From assembly GCF_033705735.1 (NCBI RefSeq), contig NZ_CP131130.1, positions 3,421,501-3,485,500 of the forward strand: a stretch of 64,000 nucleotides of DNA, written 5' to 3'. Below the pieces are notes generated by a model, which was not told where the DNA came from, made no database searches, and saw nothing but the letters and a program-made list of their open reading frames with translations. Position 1 is the stretch's first letter. Each line of letters begins with the position of its first letter. Position numbers and translations under genes: made by a program. The DNA is from Shinella zoogloeoides (GTDB lineage: Bacteria; Pseudomonadota; Alphaproteobacteria; Rhizobiales; Rhizobiaceae). Shown piece by piece: positions 28,513 through 37,074 of this stretch.

Positions 28513-30030
28513 TCAGTTGAGGAAATCCTCAGGCAGCAGGCCTTCCGGCATGTTCTGGTAGGAAACCGGGCGCAGGAAACGGCGGATCGACATGGTGCCG
28601 ACGCTCGTCGCGCCGAAATTCGTCGAGGCCGGATAGGGGCCGCCATGCACCATGGAATCGACCACTTCCACGCCCGTCGGGAAGCCGTTGATCAGAACGC
28701 GGCCGGCCTTGCGCTCGAGGATCGGACGCAGGCGCTTCGCATCGTCGAGGTCGCCGGCATCCATGTGGATGGTCGCCGTGAGCTGGCCCTCGAAATTGCG
28801 GGCAAGCTGCTGCATCTCGTCGACCGAGGAAACGCGCACGACGAGGCCGAGCGGGCCGAAGACTTCTTCGGAGAGCGCATGGTCGGCAAGGAACTGCTCG
28901 CCGGAGATCTCGAAGAGGTTCGGAAGCGCGTCGCGGCCGGCGGAGTCGGAGGTGAAAAGCGGCTTGACGGTGTTGCGGCTTTCAAAGCGCGCCTTGCCGT
29001 CGTGATAGGCCTTGGCGATGCCGTCGGTCAGCATGGTCTGCGCGCCGACCTTGCCGAGGGCTTCGACGGCGGCGGCCGTGAAGCGGTCCGCATCCGGGCC
29101 GTCGGCGACGATGGCGATGCCCGGATTGGTGCAGAACTGGCCGGCGCCCATGGTGAGCGAGCCCGCCCAGCCCTGGCCGAGGCCTTCGGCGCGGGCCTTC
29201 ATGGCTTCCGGCAGCAGGAACATCGGGTTGACCGAGCCGAGCTCGCCGAAGAACGGGATCGGCTCGGGACGGGCGGCGCAGAGGTTGAAGAGCGCGCGGC
29301 CGCCGGCCAGCGACCCGGTGAAGCCGACAGCCTTGATCAGCGGATGCTGCACGACGGCTTCACCGACCTGGCGGTTACCGCCTTGGATGAGCGAGAAGAC
29401 GCCCGGATGCACGCCGGTCTTCTTGATGGCGGCGAGCACGGCCTCGGCGACGATCTCGCCGGTACCCGGATGGGCCGAATGGCCCTTGACGACGACCGGG
29501 CAACCGGCAGCGAGCGCGGCGGCGGTGTCGCCGCCGGCCGTGGAGAAGGCGAGCGGGAAGTTGGAGGCGCCGAAGACGGCGACCGGGCCGATCGGCCGCT
29601 GGACGAGGCGGATCTCCTGGCGCGGGGCCGGCTGGCGGTCCGGCAGGGCGGCGTCGAAGCGGCGGTCGAGATAGTCGCCCTTCTCGATATGGTCGGCGAA
29701 GAGGCGGAGCTGGCCGGTGGTGCGGCCGCGCTCGCCCTGGAGGCGCGCGACCGGCAAGCCGCTTTCCTGGGTGCCGATCTCGGTGATGGCGTCCGCACGG
29801 GCCTCGATCTCGTCGGCGATGGCGCGCAGGAAAGCGGCCCGCTCGGCGCGCGAGGAATAGCCGTAGCTGAGGAAGGCTTCCTCCGCGGCTTCCGCCGCTT
29901 TGTTCACCAGATCGACCGTGCCGACGGCGAAGGTATGGGCGGGACCATGGGCCGGCGAGGAGGTGAAAGTGCCGTTGCCGTCCAGCCATTCGCCTGCGAC
30001 GAGGTGTTTACCGTTGGGGGTGAAAGCCAT
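28513..30030 (-). CDS. Alpha-ketoglutarate semialdehyde (2,5-dioxovalerate) dehydrogenase
   Basis: A 505-residue aldehyde dehydrogenase that should oxidise 2-oxoglutarate semialdehyde to 2-oxoglutarate, the last step of hydroxyproline breakdown. General base E263 is in PFFGELGSVNP and catalytic C300 in GAGQFCTNPG. The overall pattern (ASNFPLAFSTAGGDTAAALAAG, HPGVFSLIQGG) is that of the hydroxyproline-linked class of this enzyme. The ATG at 30028-30030 matches the family start; the extension to 30093 is unlikely. It diverges from the reductase gene across a 147-base control region. Confidence 0.93.
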   Translation of the reverse strand: MAFTPNGKHLVAGEWLDGNGTFTSSPAHGPAHTFAVGTVDLVNKAAEAAEEAFLSYGYSSRAERAAFLRAIADEIEARADAITEIGTQESGLPVARLQGERGRTTGQLRLFADHIEKGDYLDRRFDAALPDRQPAPRQEIRLVQRPIGPVAVFGASNFPLAFSTAGGDTAAALAAGCPVVVKGHSAHPGTGEIVAEAVLAAIKKTGVHPGVFSLIQGGNRQVGEAVVQHPLIKAVGFTGSLAGGRALFNLCAARPEPIPFFGELGSVNPMFLLPEAMKARAEGLGQGWAGSLTMGAGQFCTNPGIAIVADGPDADRFTAAAVEALGKVGAQTMLTDGIAKAYHDGKARFESRNTVKPLFTSDSAGRDALPNLFEISGEQFLADHALSEEVFGPLGLVVRVSSVDEMQQLARNFEGQLTATIHMDAGDLDDAKRLRPILERKAGRVLINGFPTGVEVVDSMVHGGPYPASTNFGATSVGTMSIRRFLRPVSYQNMPEGLLPEDFLN

Positions 30031-30104
30031 TTGACGTACCTTTCTTGCGGAATGATGCTCGCCCGATATAGGAAGCGGCGGGGCGAATTGCACTTGTCGA
30101 AATC

Positions 30105-30125
30105 TTGTATACTCTATGTATGCAA
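30105..30125. promoter_or_regulatory. Operator-like palindrome in the divergent aldehyde dehydrogenase/reductase promoter region
   Basis: TTGTATAC-TCTAT-GTATGCAA has 8-base arms with one mismatch and a 5-base centre. It shares the TATAC-N5-GTAT core with the site at 28423-28439, so one regulator may act on both promoters. Confidence 0.5.
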
Positions 30126-30177
30126 ATGTTCAATCGCCAACCTGCAAAGGTTGGCACCAGCCGTTGAAGAGAGAAAG

Positions 30178-31215
30178 ATGACGCAAACCACCACTCTGTC
30201 GATTGCCGCGCTTCAGGAACGGGTCGAAGCCATCTTCCTTAAGGCTGGCCTGAACGGCGTGCAGGCCGGCGCGCTTGCCCGCGTCATCGTCGCCGGCGAG
30301 CGGGATGCCTGCAAGTCGCACGGCATCTACCGCATCGAAGGCGCGCTTCGCACCGTCAAGGCCGGCAAGGTCAAGCCGGATGCCGTGCCGGAACTCGACG
30401 GCAACGAGGGCTCGGCCATCGTCAAGGTCAACGCCAAGGGCGGCTTTGCCAATCCCGCCTTCGAGCTCGGCGTCCCCGCCCTTGCCGAGCGTGCCCGCAA
30501 GCTCGGCATCGCCGCGCTCGTCATCAACGACTGCACCCATTTCTCCGCCCTCTGGCCGGAAGTCGAGGCCGTCACCAGTGAAGGCCTTGCCGGCCTCGTC
30601 ATGTGCCCGAGCTATGCGACGGTCGCGCCGACGGGTGGCAACAAGCCGCTGCTCGGCACCAATCCCTTCGCCTTCGGCTGGCCGCGCCCGAATGGCTCGC
30701 CCTACGTCTTCGACTTCGCCACCTCCGTCGCCGCTCGCGGCGAGATCGAGCTGCACCGCCGCGCCGGCAAGCAGCTTCCCGAGGGCTGGGCGATCGATGC
30801 CGACGGCAACCCGACGACGGACCCGGAAGCCGCGCTCGCCGGCGCCATGCTGCCCTTCGGCGGCCACAAGGGTTCGGCCATCGGCACGATGATCGAGCTT
30901 CTGGCCGGCATCATGATCGGCGACCTGACGAGCCCGGAAGTGCTCGACTATCTCGGCACGACGACGCTCGCCCCCTTCCACGGCGAGCTCATCATCGCCA
31001 TGTCCCCGGAAGCCTTCGCCAAGGGTCGCCCCGGCGACCCCTTCGCCCGCGCCGAAACCCTCTTCGAGGCTATCGTCGGCCAGGGCGCGCGCCTGCCCTC
31101 CCAGCGCCGCTTCGTCGCCCGTACGAAGTCCGAAACGGAAGGTATCACGCTGACGGCCGCCGAGGTGGGACAGCTCGACCACCTGCTGGAAAAGGGGCTG
31201 GACGCGATCGCCTGA
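30178..31215 (+). CDS. Ldh/malate dehydrogenase-type oxidoreductase (pyrroline-2-carboxylate reductase-like)
   Basis: A 345-residue member of the YlbC/DpkA/LhpD-like family, unrelated to classical lactate dehydrogenase. Family blocks are GERDACKSHGIYRIEGALR with the catalytic histidine, NDCTHFSALWPEVE, and GTNPFAFGWPRPNGSPYVFDFATS. Relatives reduce delta-1-pyrroline-2-carboxylate to L-proline with NAD(P)H, which is the product of the 3-hydroxyproline dehydratases. The ATG at 30178 follows GAGAGAAAG. Divergent from the aldehyde dehydrogenase. Confidence 0.9.
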   Translation: MTQTTTLSIAALQERVEAIFLKAGLNGVQAGALARVIVAGERDACKSHGIYRIEGALRTVKAGKVKPDAVPELDGNEGSAIVKVNAKGGFANPAFELGVPALAERARKLGIAALVINDCTHFSALWPEVEAVTSEGLAGLVMCPSYATVAPTGGNKPLLGTNPFAFGWPRPNGSPYVFDFATSVAARGEIELHRRAGKQLPEGWAIDADGNPTTDPEAALAGAMLPFGGHKGSAIGTMIELLAGIMIGDLTSPEVLDYLGTTTLAPFHGELIIAMSPEAFAKGRPGDPFARAETLFEAIVGQGARLPSQRRFVARTKSETEGITLTAAEVGQLDHLLEKGLDAIA

Positions 31216-31247
31216 TCGCGCCCTCCCTTCGCCTGCCACCAAAAGAA

Positions 31248-31271
31248 AAGGCCCTCCTCGCGGAGGGCCTT
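31248..31271 (+). terminator. Terminator after the pyrroline-2-carboxylate reductase-like gene
   Basis: A 10-bp stem AAGGCCCTCC / GGAGGGCCTT with loop TCGC, followed by TCAGTTTTC. The same stem recurs at 31421-31444. Confidence 0.75.
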
Positions 31272-31303
31272 TCAGTTTTCCCGCATGCCGTGCCCACCGC
31301 TGT

Positions 31304-31390
31304 CGTCATCCTCGCCTTGTGCCGAGGATCTGCCAACGCATTGAAAGAATGGAGACGTTGCAGATGCTCGGGACAGGCCCGAGCATGACG
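31304..31390. repeat. Long imperfect palindrome of a rhizobial dispersed-repeat type
   Basis: The left arm (CGTCATCCTCGCCTTGTGCC, continuing GAGGATCTGC) and the right arm (GCAGATGCTCGGGACAGGCC, continuing CGAGCATGACG) are near reverse complements around a 26-base centre. Sequences of this form (…CTCGGGACAAGCCCGAGGATGACG) are repeated between genes in many Rhizobiaceae genomes. It lies between two convergent terminators. Confidence 0.6.
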
Positions 31391-31420
31391 GAGGGGGCTA
31401 CACCTGCGGCAGGAATCAAA

Positions 31421-31444
31421 AAGGCCCTCCTTGCGGAGGGCCTT
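31421..31444 (-). terminator. Terminator after the DapA-like gene
   Basis: A 10-bp stem AAGGCCCTCC / GGAGGGCCTT with loop TTGC, about 26 bases after the stop at 31470. The minus-strand flank is TTTTTGATTCC. The stem is identical to the one at 31248-31271. Confidence 0.7.
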
Positions 31445-31469
31445 TCTCTCATTTGGGAAGGCTTGAAGA

Positions 31470-32432
31470 TCAGGCCTTGTACTTCTGCACGGCGCCCGGC
31501 AGCTTGCTCCATTCGCCGTACCAGGTATCGAACAGCTTGAGCTGGGATTCGACATAGCCGCGCTGGCTCTCGGAGAGGGCGTCGGTCTCGTTGAAGTGCA
31601 GCGTGTATTCCTTGTCGCCCTTCAGAACCATCATGTGCTTGAAGTAGAGGACGAGGTCCGGGCCTTCGTCGAAGGACGAAAGAACGGCGAGCGCCGATTC
31701 CAGTTCCAGCGCGCGGGCGCGGGCATCCGCATCGCCCTTGGCGGCAGCCTGGGCGAGGGCGCACATGTGCAGCACTTCCTTCGGCAGCACGCAGCCGATG
31801 CCGGTGATCGCGCCGACGGCGCCGCAATCGACGAAGCCGGTGAAGACGCAGGTGTCGACGCCGATCATCAGCGAGACGTCATCGTCGCGGCTGGTGATGT
31901 TCTCGGCCGCATAGCGCATGTCGGCGGCGCCGCCGAATTCCTTGAAGCCGACGAGGTTCTTGTGGTCCTCGCGCAGGGCGAAGAACAGGTCGGCGCGGGT
32001 GGCGAAGCCATAATAGGGGCTGTTGTAGATGACAGCCGGCAGGTCCGGGGCAGCCGACAGGATCGCCTTGAAGTGGTTCTTCTGGGCGGCGACGACGGAG
32101 CCGCGGGAAAGAACGCGCGGGATGACCATGAGGCCCTGCGCGCCGACCTTCTGGGCGTGGGCGGCATGGGCGACGGCCGAAGCCGTGTTAACGGCGCCGG
32201 TGCCGACGATGACCGGGATGCCGGCCTTCACGAGGCGCTCGACGCCTTCCATGCGCTGCTCGTCCGTCAGGAGCGGCCAGTCACCCATGGAGCCGCAATA
32301 GACGACGGCGGACATGCCCTTCTCGATAAGCTCCTTGCCCTTGCGGACGAGCTGGTCGAAGTCCGGCGTGCGGTCGTCCTTGCAGGGGGTCATCAGGGCG
32401 GGAATGACACCGGAAAAAATCTTGGCCTTCAT
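31470..32432 (-). CDS. DapA-superfamily lyase, probable 1-pyrroline-4-hydroxy-2-carboxylate deaminase
   Basis: A 320-residue class I (Schiff-base) lyase. K164 lies in VGFKEFGGAADMRY and the catalytic tyrosine pair in IYNSPYYGFATR; YCGSMGDWPLLT replaces the GTTGE loop of true dihydrodipicolinate synthase. Relatives next to hydroxyproline genes convert pyrroline-4-hydroxy-2-carboxylate to alpha-ketoglutarate semialdehyde and ammonia. A GntR-type operator precedes it, and the GntR gene is next upstream. Confidence 0.88.
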   Translation of the reverse strand: MKAKIFSGVIPALMTPCKDDRTPDFDQLVRKGKELIEKGMSAVVYCGSMGDWPLLTDEQRMEGVERLVKAGIPVIVGTGAVNTASAVAHAAHAQKVGAQGLMVIPRVLSRGSVVAAQKNHFKAILSAAPDLPAVIYNSPYYGFATRADLFFALREDHKNLVGFKEFGGAADMRYAAENITSRDDDVSLMIGVDTCVFTGFVDCGAVGAITGIGCVLPKEVLHMCALAQAAAKGDADARARALELESALAVLSSFDEGPDLVLYFKHMMVLKGDKEYTLHFNETDALSESQRGYVESQLKLFDTWYGEWSKLPGAVQKYKA

Positions 32433-32519
32433 GTCGATCTCCTTTGGGCGGTTCGGTCGGGCGGTCGGCCGGCACCTTGCACGAAGCCTCCCCCTCTCTC
32501 GATGATGGTTATAGCAGCT

Positions 32520-32549
32520 TGTATTTTATTTGTCGACAAGAAAAATACA
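32520..32549. promoter_or_regulatory. GntR-type operator upstream of the DapA-like gene
   Basis: TTGTCGACAA (32530-32539) is a 10-bp perfect palindrome flanked by TGTATTTT and AAAATACA, giving 15-base arms with 13 matches. It lies in the gap between the GntR stop and the DapA-like start. The same core occurs at 33272-33281. Confidence 0.7.
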
Positions 32550-32555
32550 CGGCGG

Positions 32556-33260
32556 TCACAGGGCGATGTCGAGCCTGTCGTTGCGGTTGAAGAGCTTCTG
32601 CACCTGCGCGACGATCTGCTCGGCATGGGCCTTGCCGAGCTGGTCGGCCTTCTCCACGTCGCGCGCCTCGATGGCGGCGAGGATGGCGGCATGCTCGTCC
32701 ACGAAGAGCTGCGGGAACTGCTCGTCGTAAGACTGGTAATAAAGCCGCAGGATCCTCCGGCCCTCGTCCAGCAGCCGGCGGAACAGGCTGGTGAAATAGG
32801 GGTTGCGGCCGGCCTCGGCGATGGCGGCATGGAAGGCGGCGTTGTTGGCGATCATGCCCAGCGTGTCGCGCTCGGCGAGCGAGCGGGCGTAGTCCTCGTG
32901 AAAGCCGCGGATGATGGCGAGGTCTTCCGGGCGGTGATACTGCGCCGCAAGCCGCGTCGTCACCCGGTACATCAGCACCAGCGCGTCGAAGAAGGTGTGG
33001 AGGTTGAGGAAGTCGATATTCGCGACCATGGTCGAGCGGTTCGGCAGGGTCTCGATCAGCCCCTCGCCGGCCAGCCGCACCAGCGCCTCGCGGATCGGCG
33101 TGCGCGACATCTTGAACCGCTCGGCAAGCTGCACCTCGTCGATCGGGCTGCCGGGGGCGAGCTTCAGATCGAGGATCTCGTCGCGCAAAAGGTCATAGAC
33201 CAGTTTGACGCCGGAGCCGCGCTTTCGTTCGGGCAGGGAGCTGGAATCGGTATCGGTCAT
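32556..33260 (-). CDS. GntR family (FCD) transcriptional regulator of the hydroxyproline cluster
   Basis: A 234-residue regulator with winged helix (GSPIDEVQLAERFKMSRTPIREALVRL) and FCD domain (YRVTTRLAAQYHRPED, NAAFHAAIAEAGRNPYFTSL with the metal-binding Asp/His pattern). I start at the ATG at 33260 (GGGGA upstream); the TTG at 33281 would place the start inside the operator. Sites TTGTCGACAA lie 12 bases upstream of its start and at the promoter of the DapA-like gene, so it probably controls both. Ligand not known. Confidence 0.9.
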   Translation of the reverse strand: MTDTDSSSLPERKRGSGVKLVYDLLRDEILDLKLAPGSPIDEVQLAERFKMSRTPIREALVRLAGEGLIETLPNRSTMVANIDFLNLHTFFDALVLMYRVTTRLAAQYHRPEDLAIIRGFHEDYARSLAERDTLGMIANNAAFHAAIAEAGRNPYFTSLFRRLLDEGRRILRLYYQSYDEQFPQLFVDEHAAILAAIEARDVEKADQLGKAHAEQIVAQVQKLFNRNDRLDIAL

Positions 33261-33271
33261 TGAAAATCCCC

Positions 33272-33292
33272 TTGTCGACAAAAGAAATACAA
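33272..33292. promoter_or_regulatory. GntR-type operator upstream of the GntR gene
   Basis: TTGTCGACAA followed by AAGAAATACAA; the core is identical to the 32530-32539 site and the flank AAATACA also matches one side of it. Consistent with autoregulation. Confidence 0.65.
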
Positions 33293-33370
33293 TTCTCTGC
33301 CTGCGCTATCAATCGTTTAAAGTGGGCATTTTGACGAAACGCTCGTCAAGCCCGCCCGGCAGGCGGCGGC

Positions 33371-33397
33371 AAAAGAAAAGGCGGGGTTTCCCCCGCC
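33371..33397 (-). terminator. Terminator after upp
   Basis: GGCGGGG / CCCCGCC stem with a TTTC loop, about 49 bases after the upp stop, followed on the minus strand by TTTTCTTTT: a good intrinsic terminator for the deoB-add-upp unit. Confidence 0.75.
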
Positions 33398-33445
33398 CGT
33401 TTCGCAATCGAGTGACGCGGCCTTCAGGCCGGCCGGCGGATGCGC

Positions 33446-34075
33446 CTATTTCGTGCCGTACATCCGGTCGCCGGCATCGCCGAGGCCGGGCACGATATAG
33501 CCCTTCTCGTTGAGCTGGCGGTCGATGGAGGCGGTATAGACCGGCACGTCCGGATGGTGCGCGCGGAAGCTCCTGATGCCTTCGGGCGCGGCCAGCAGGC
33601 AGAGGAAGCGGATATTCGTCGCGCCGCGGCTCTTCAGCGTGTCGATGGCGGCGATAGCCGAATTGCCGGTCGCCAGCATCGGATCGACGACGATGACGAG
33701 GCGCTCGTCGATGCTGTCGGGCGCCTTGAAGAAATATTCGACCGCCTCCAGCGTCTCGTGGTCGCGGTAGACGCCGATATGCGAGACGCGGGCCGAGGGC
33801 ACCAGTTCCAGCATGCCTTCCAGCAGGCCGTTGCCGGCGCGCAGGATCGAGGCGAAGACCAGCTTCTTGCCTTCCAGCACGGGGGCGTCGATCTCCTCCA
33901 GCGGCGTTTCGATCCGCGCGGTGGTCAGCTCCAGGTCGCGCGTGACCTCGTAGCAGAGCAGCGTGGAGATTTCGCGCAGCAGGCGGCGGAAGCTGCCGGT
34001 CGAGGTTTCCTTCTTGCGCATGATGGTCAGCTTGTGCTGCACGAGCGGGTGATCGATGACTGTGACGCCGTCCAT
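33446..34075 (-). CDS. upp: Uracil phosphoribosyltransferase
   Basis: A 209-residue enzyme making UMP from uracil and PRPP. The PRPP-binding block [18 protein letters not shown] and the uracil-binding C-terminus [17 protein letters not shown] are complete. It uses uracil released by cytidine/uridine breakdown. The start ATG at 34075 matches the family ([17 protein letters not shown]). It is the last gene of a probable deoB-add-upp operon, with a terminator downstream. Confidence 0.96.
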   Translation of the reverse strand: MDGVTVIDHPLVQHKLTIMRKKETSTGSFRRLLREISTLLCYEVTRDLELTTARIETPLEEIDAPVLEGKKLVFASILRAGNGLLEGMLELVPSARVSHIGVYRDHETLEAVEYFFKAPDSIDERLVIVVDPMLATGNSAIAAIDTLKSRGATNIRFLCLLAAPEGIRSFRAHHPDVPVYTASIDRQLNEKGYIVPGLGDAGDRMYGTK

Positions 34076-34180
34076 GGCCAACCTTCCGAAAGTAAGTGAT
34101 GCCTTCTTTTTCCACGGAACGGCCGGAACCTGCAAGAGAAGAGAGCCGCCTGGAGGCAACATCCCCAGCCCGCTTGTGCC

Positions 34181-35149
34181 TCACAGCGCGGAAAGAAGCC
34201 TCTGCCGGGTCGGCTCGTCGACGAAGGCCGCCTCGATCGCGGTCCGCGTCATGCCGAGGATGTCCGCGTCGCTGAGACCCATGATCGTCGAGGCGACCTC
34301 GTATTCGCGGGCAAGCGAGGTGTGGAAGAAGGGCGGGTCGTCGGAATTGAGCGTGACGCGCACGCCCGCCTCATGCAGCGCCCGCAAGGGATGATTCCGG
34401 AAATCGGCAAAGACGCCGAGCGCGACATTCGAGCCGGGGCAGACCTCCAGCACCACGCCCTCGTCGGCCAGCCGCTTCACCAGCGCCGCATCCTCGATGG
34501 CGCGCACGCCGTGGCTGATGCGCGAGGGGCGGATATGGTCGAGCGCGTCGCGCACGCTGAAGGCGCCGGAAAGCTCGCCTGCATGGATGGTTATGCCGAG
34601 GCCGGCGTCGCGGGCGATGTCGAAGGCGCGGGTGAAATCGGCGACGCGGTGCATGCGCTCCTCGCCGGCAAGGTTGAAGCCGGTGATCAGCGGATGCGGC
34701 CGGCGCGCGGCATATTCGGCGGCCCTGACCACCCGCTCCGGCCCGAAATGGCGGATGCCTACGATAAGGAGCCGCGTCTCGATGCCCGTTTTCACCTTCG
34801 CCCGCTCCGCACCCTCGGCAAGGCCGGCTATATAGGCGTCGGCGCCGATGCCAACGGCGTCGCCCTGGTCCGGCGAGACGATCAGCTCGCTGTAGATGGC
34901 CCCGGCTCCGGCGATCTCACTGAGATAGGTTTCGGCAAGCAGCGCGTAATCCTCCTCCGTGCGGAAGAGATTGGCGGTCGCGTCGTAGCTGGCGACGAAG
35001 CTCGTGAAATCCTGCCAGGCATATTCGCCGTCCCGGATGAAGCCGGACGTGTCGATGCCGTAGCGCCGCGCCTGCGAGAGCGCGAGGGCAGGGGGCGTCG
35101 CGCCTTCGATATGGCAATGCAGCTCCGCCTTGGGCATGGCTTTGGTCAC
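34181..35149 (-). CDS. add: Adenosine deaminase
   Basis: A 322-residue zinc amidohydrolase converting adenosine and deoxyadenosine to inosine forms. Zinc ligands H11 and H13 are in AELHCHIEG; further ligand and catalytic blocks are [19 protein letters not shown] and [11 protein letters not shown]. It overlaps the deoB stop by 4 bases (ATGA) and is followed by upp 105 bases later. Confidence 0.94.
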   Translation of the reverse strand: MTKAMPKAELHCHIEGATPPALALSQARRYGIDTSGFIRDGEYAWQDFTSFVASYDATANLFRTEEDYALLAETYLSEIAGAGAIYSELIVSPDQGDAVGIGADAYIAGLAEGAERAKVKTGIETRLLIVGIRHFGPERVVRAAEYAARRPHPLITGFNLAGEERMHRVADFTRAFDIARDAGLGITIHAGELSGAFSVRDALDHIRPSRISHGVRAIEDAALVKRLADEGVVLEVCPGSNVALGVFADFRNHPLRALHEAGVRVTLNSDDPPFFHTSLAREYEVASTIMGLSDADILGMTRTAIEAAFVDEPTRQRLLSAL

Positions 35150-36375
35150 AGGAAGCTCCTTCCATGCGGGCCGGGCGCGATGCCGAGATGCCGGGCGATG
35201 CTTTCGCCGATATCGGCGAAGGTCGTGCGGGTTTCGAGGAGGCGTGAGCGGATGCCCGGGCCGAAGCTCATGATCGGGACGCGCTCGCGCGTATGGTCGG
35301 TGCCGCGCCAGGTCGGGTCGCAGCCATGGTCGGCGGTGAGGATGACGATATCGCCGGGCTTCAGCTTGCGGTCCACTTCCGGCAGGCGCCGGTCGAAGGC
35401 CTCCAGCGCCGCCGCATAGCCGGCCACGTCCCGCCTGTGGCCATAGAGCATGTCGAAATCGACGAAATTGGTGAAGACCAGGTCGCCGTCCTTCGCCTCG
35501 TCCATCACGCGAAGCGTCGCGTCGAACAGCGCCATGTTGCCGTTCGCCTTGGTCAGCGTGCCGATGCCTTGGTGGGCGAAGATGTCGCCGATCTTGCCGA
35601 CGGCGTGCACCATGCGGCCGGCTTCCACCAGCCGGTCAAGCAGGGTCGGCTCCGGCGGCAGCACGGAATAGTCGCGGCGGTTGCCGGTACGCTCGAAGGT
35701 CTCCGGCGTCTCGCCGATGAAGGGCCGGGCGATGACCCGGCCGATGCGCCCGCCCGGCCGCGCGTCGAGGATTCCGCGCACCGTCTCGCAGAAGGCCAGC
35801 AGCCGGTCGAGGCCGAACGAGCCCTCATGCGCGGCGATCTGGAAGACCGAATCGGAGGACGTGTAGCAGATGGGCTTGCCGGTGCGCCGGTGCTCCACGC
35901 CGTGCCTTGCGATGATGTCCGTGCCCGAGGCGTGGCAATTGCCGAGGATGCCGGACACCTTGCCGGCGGCGCATATCGCTTCGACGAGCTCGGGCTCGAA
36001 GGCATAGCCCTCCGCCGGGAAGTAGCCCCAGTCGAAGGAGACCGGCGTGCCGGCGATCTCCCAGTGGCCGGACGGCGTGTCCTTGCCGTTGGAAACCTCG
36101 CTGGCCGCGCCGTGATAGCCGAAGACGCGCGGCGGCACGTCCATGCCGGTTGGAAAGAAGCCGGTCGCCGCGCGCGCCGCATGCAGCAGCCCGAGCGCCG
36201 ACATGTTGGGAAGGTGGAGCGGCCCCTGTCTCAGCCCCGGCCGGTCGGCGGCCCCCGCCGCGCAGAACTCGGCGATGTGGCCGAGCGTGTTGGCGCCGAG
36301 ATCGCCGAAGGCCGCCGCATCCGGTCCGCCGCCGATGCCGAAGGAATCGAGAACGAAGAGAAAAGCCCGCGCCAT
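35146..36375 (-). CDS. deoB: Phosphopentomutase
   Basis: A 409-residue metalloenzyme of the alkaline phosphatase fold that interconverts ribose/deoxyribose-1- and 5-phosphates, linking the phosphorylases to DeoC. Start [16 protein letters not shown] holds a metal-binding Asp; the phosphorylated threonine region is [16 protein letters not shown]; later metal ligands are in [14 protein letters not shown] and [20 protein letters not shown]. First gene of deoB-add-upp. Confidence 0.96.
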   Translation of the reverse strand: MARAFLFVLDSFGIGGGPDAAAFGDLGANTLGHIAEFCAAGAADRPGLRQGPLHLPNMSALGLLHAARAATGFFPTGMDVPPRVFGYHGAASEVSNGKDTPSGHWEIAGTPVSFDWGYFPAEGYAFEPELVEAICAAGKVSGILGNCHASGTDIIARHGVEHRRTGKPICYTSSDSVFQIAAHEGSFGLDRLLAFCETVRGILDARPGGRIGRVIARPFIGETPETFERTGNRRDYSVLPPEPTLLDRLVEAGRMVHAVGKIGDIFAHQGIGTLTKANGNMALFDATLRVMDEAKDGDLVFTNFVDFDMLYGHRRDVAGYAAALEAFDRRLPEVDRKLKPGDIVILTADHGCDPTWRGTDHTRERVPIMSFGPGIRSRLLETRTTFADIGESIARHLGIAPGPHGRSFL

Positions 36376-36483
36376 ATGTCACCCGTCGATCGTTCGCGCC
36401 GCCCGCTTGCACGGCGGCTGGACTGTCTGACATGGCATGCCCGCCGAGCGGCGTTCAAGGAAAATCCGTCGCGGGGAGGCGCG

Positions 36484-37074
36484 TCAGCAATCGCCGCAGG
36501 CGATTGCCGTGCCGGTGCGCTGGCGGAAATAGCTCGTCTTGGAGAGATTGATCTTGTTGATGTTCGAAGCGAGCCCCGGCGCCATCAGGAAGAGCGTATG
36601 CGGCACCGAGAATTCCGTGCGCACGATGAAGGTGCCCTTCGCGTCCATCTCGGTGGGAAGGGTCACCGGCGTTCCCTTGGCATAGGGAACGGCGGATGCC
36701 TGGTCGCGCGACCAGGCGACGGTCGCCTTGCCGCTGCTGTCGATGGCGATGCCGGTGATCTTCAGCGAGTAACCGTCCTGCGAGAAGGGCGCGACGATGT
36801 TCTTCGTGACGTCCTTCATCGAATCCAGCGTGGTCTTGTTCGTCGTCTCTGTCCGGGTCAGGAGGTCGGAAACGGTGCTCGAGGCGCGGCTGATCTTGCG
36901 CGACATCGTCACCGCGACGGTGATCTCGAAGGCGCCGATATAGGTCATGAGGAGCAGCGGCGCGACGATGGCGAATTCGATGGCGCCGACGCCGCGGCGG
37001 TCGTCCACAAAGCGGCGCAGGTGCCGAAGGAGGCCCGATCCCGATCCGGACGTCGCCATGGTCTTGCCCATCAC
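36484..37074 (-). CDS. TadE-like pilus assembly protein
   Basis: A 196-residue pseudopilin-like protein. Residues about 24-50 (GVGAIEFAIVAPLLLMTYIGAFEITVAV) are the TadE/TadG hydrophobic helix with the conserved Glu at +5 of the processing region. The remainder is a periplasmic domain (TETTNKTTLDSMKDVTKNI). It overlaps the second TadE-like gene by 4 bases. It belongs with the Tad locus transcribed from 38.5 kb on the other strand. Confidence 0.85.
   Translation of the reverse strand: MMGKTMATSGSGSGLLRHLRRFVDDRRGVGAIEFAIVAPLLLMTYIGAFEITVAVTMSRKISRASSTVSDLLTRTETTNKTTLDSMKDVTKNIVAPFSQDGYSLKITGIAIDSSGKATVAWSRDQASAVPYAKGTPVTLPTEMDAKGTFIVRTEFSVPHTLFLMAPGLASNINKINLSKTSYFRQRTGTAIACGDC

Noticed and set aside
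28645..31215. 856-residue plus-strand open frame
   Set aside because: Its first two thirds are antisense to the aldehyde dehydrogenase; only the part from 30178 is a real gene.
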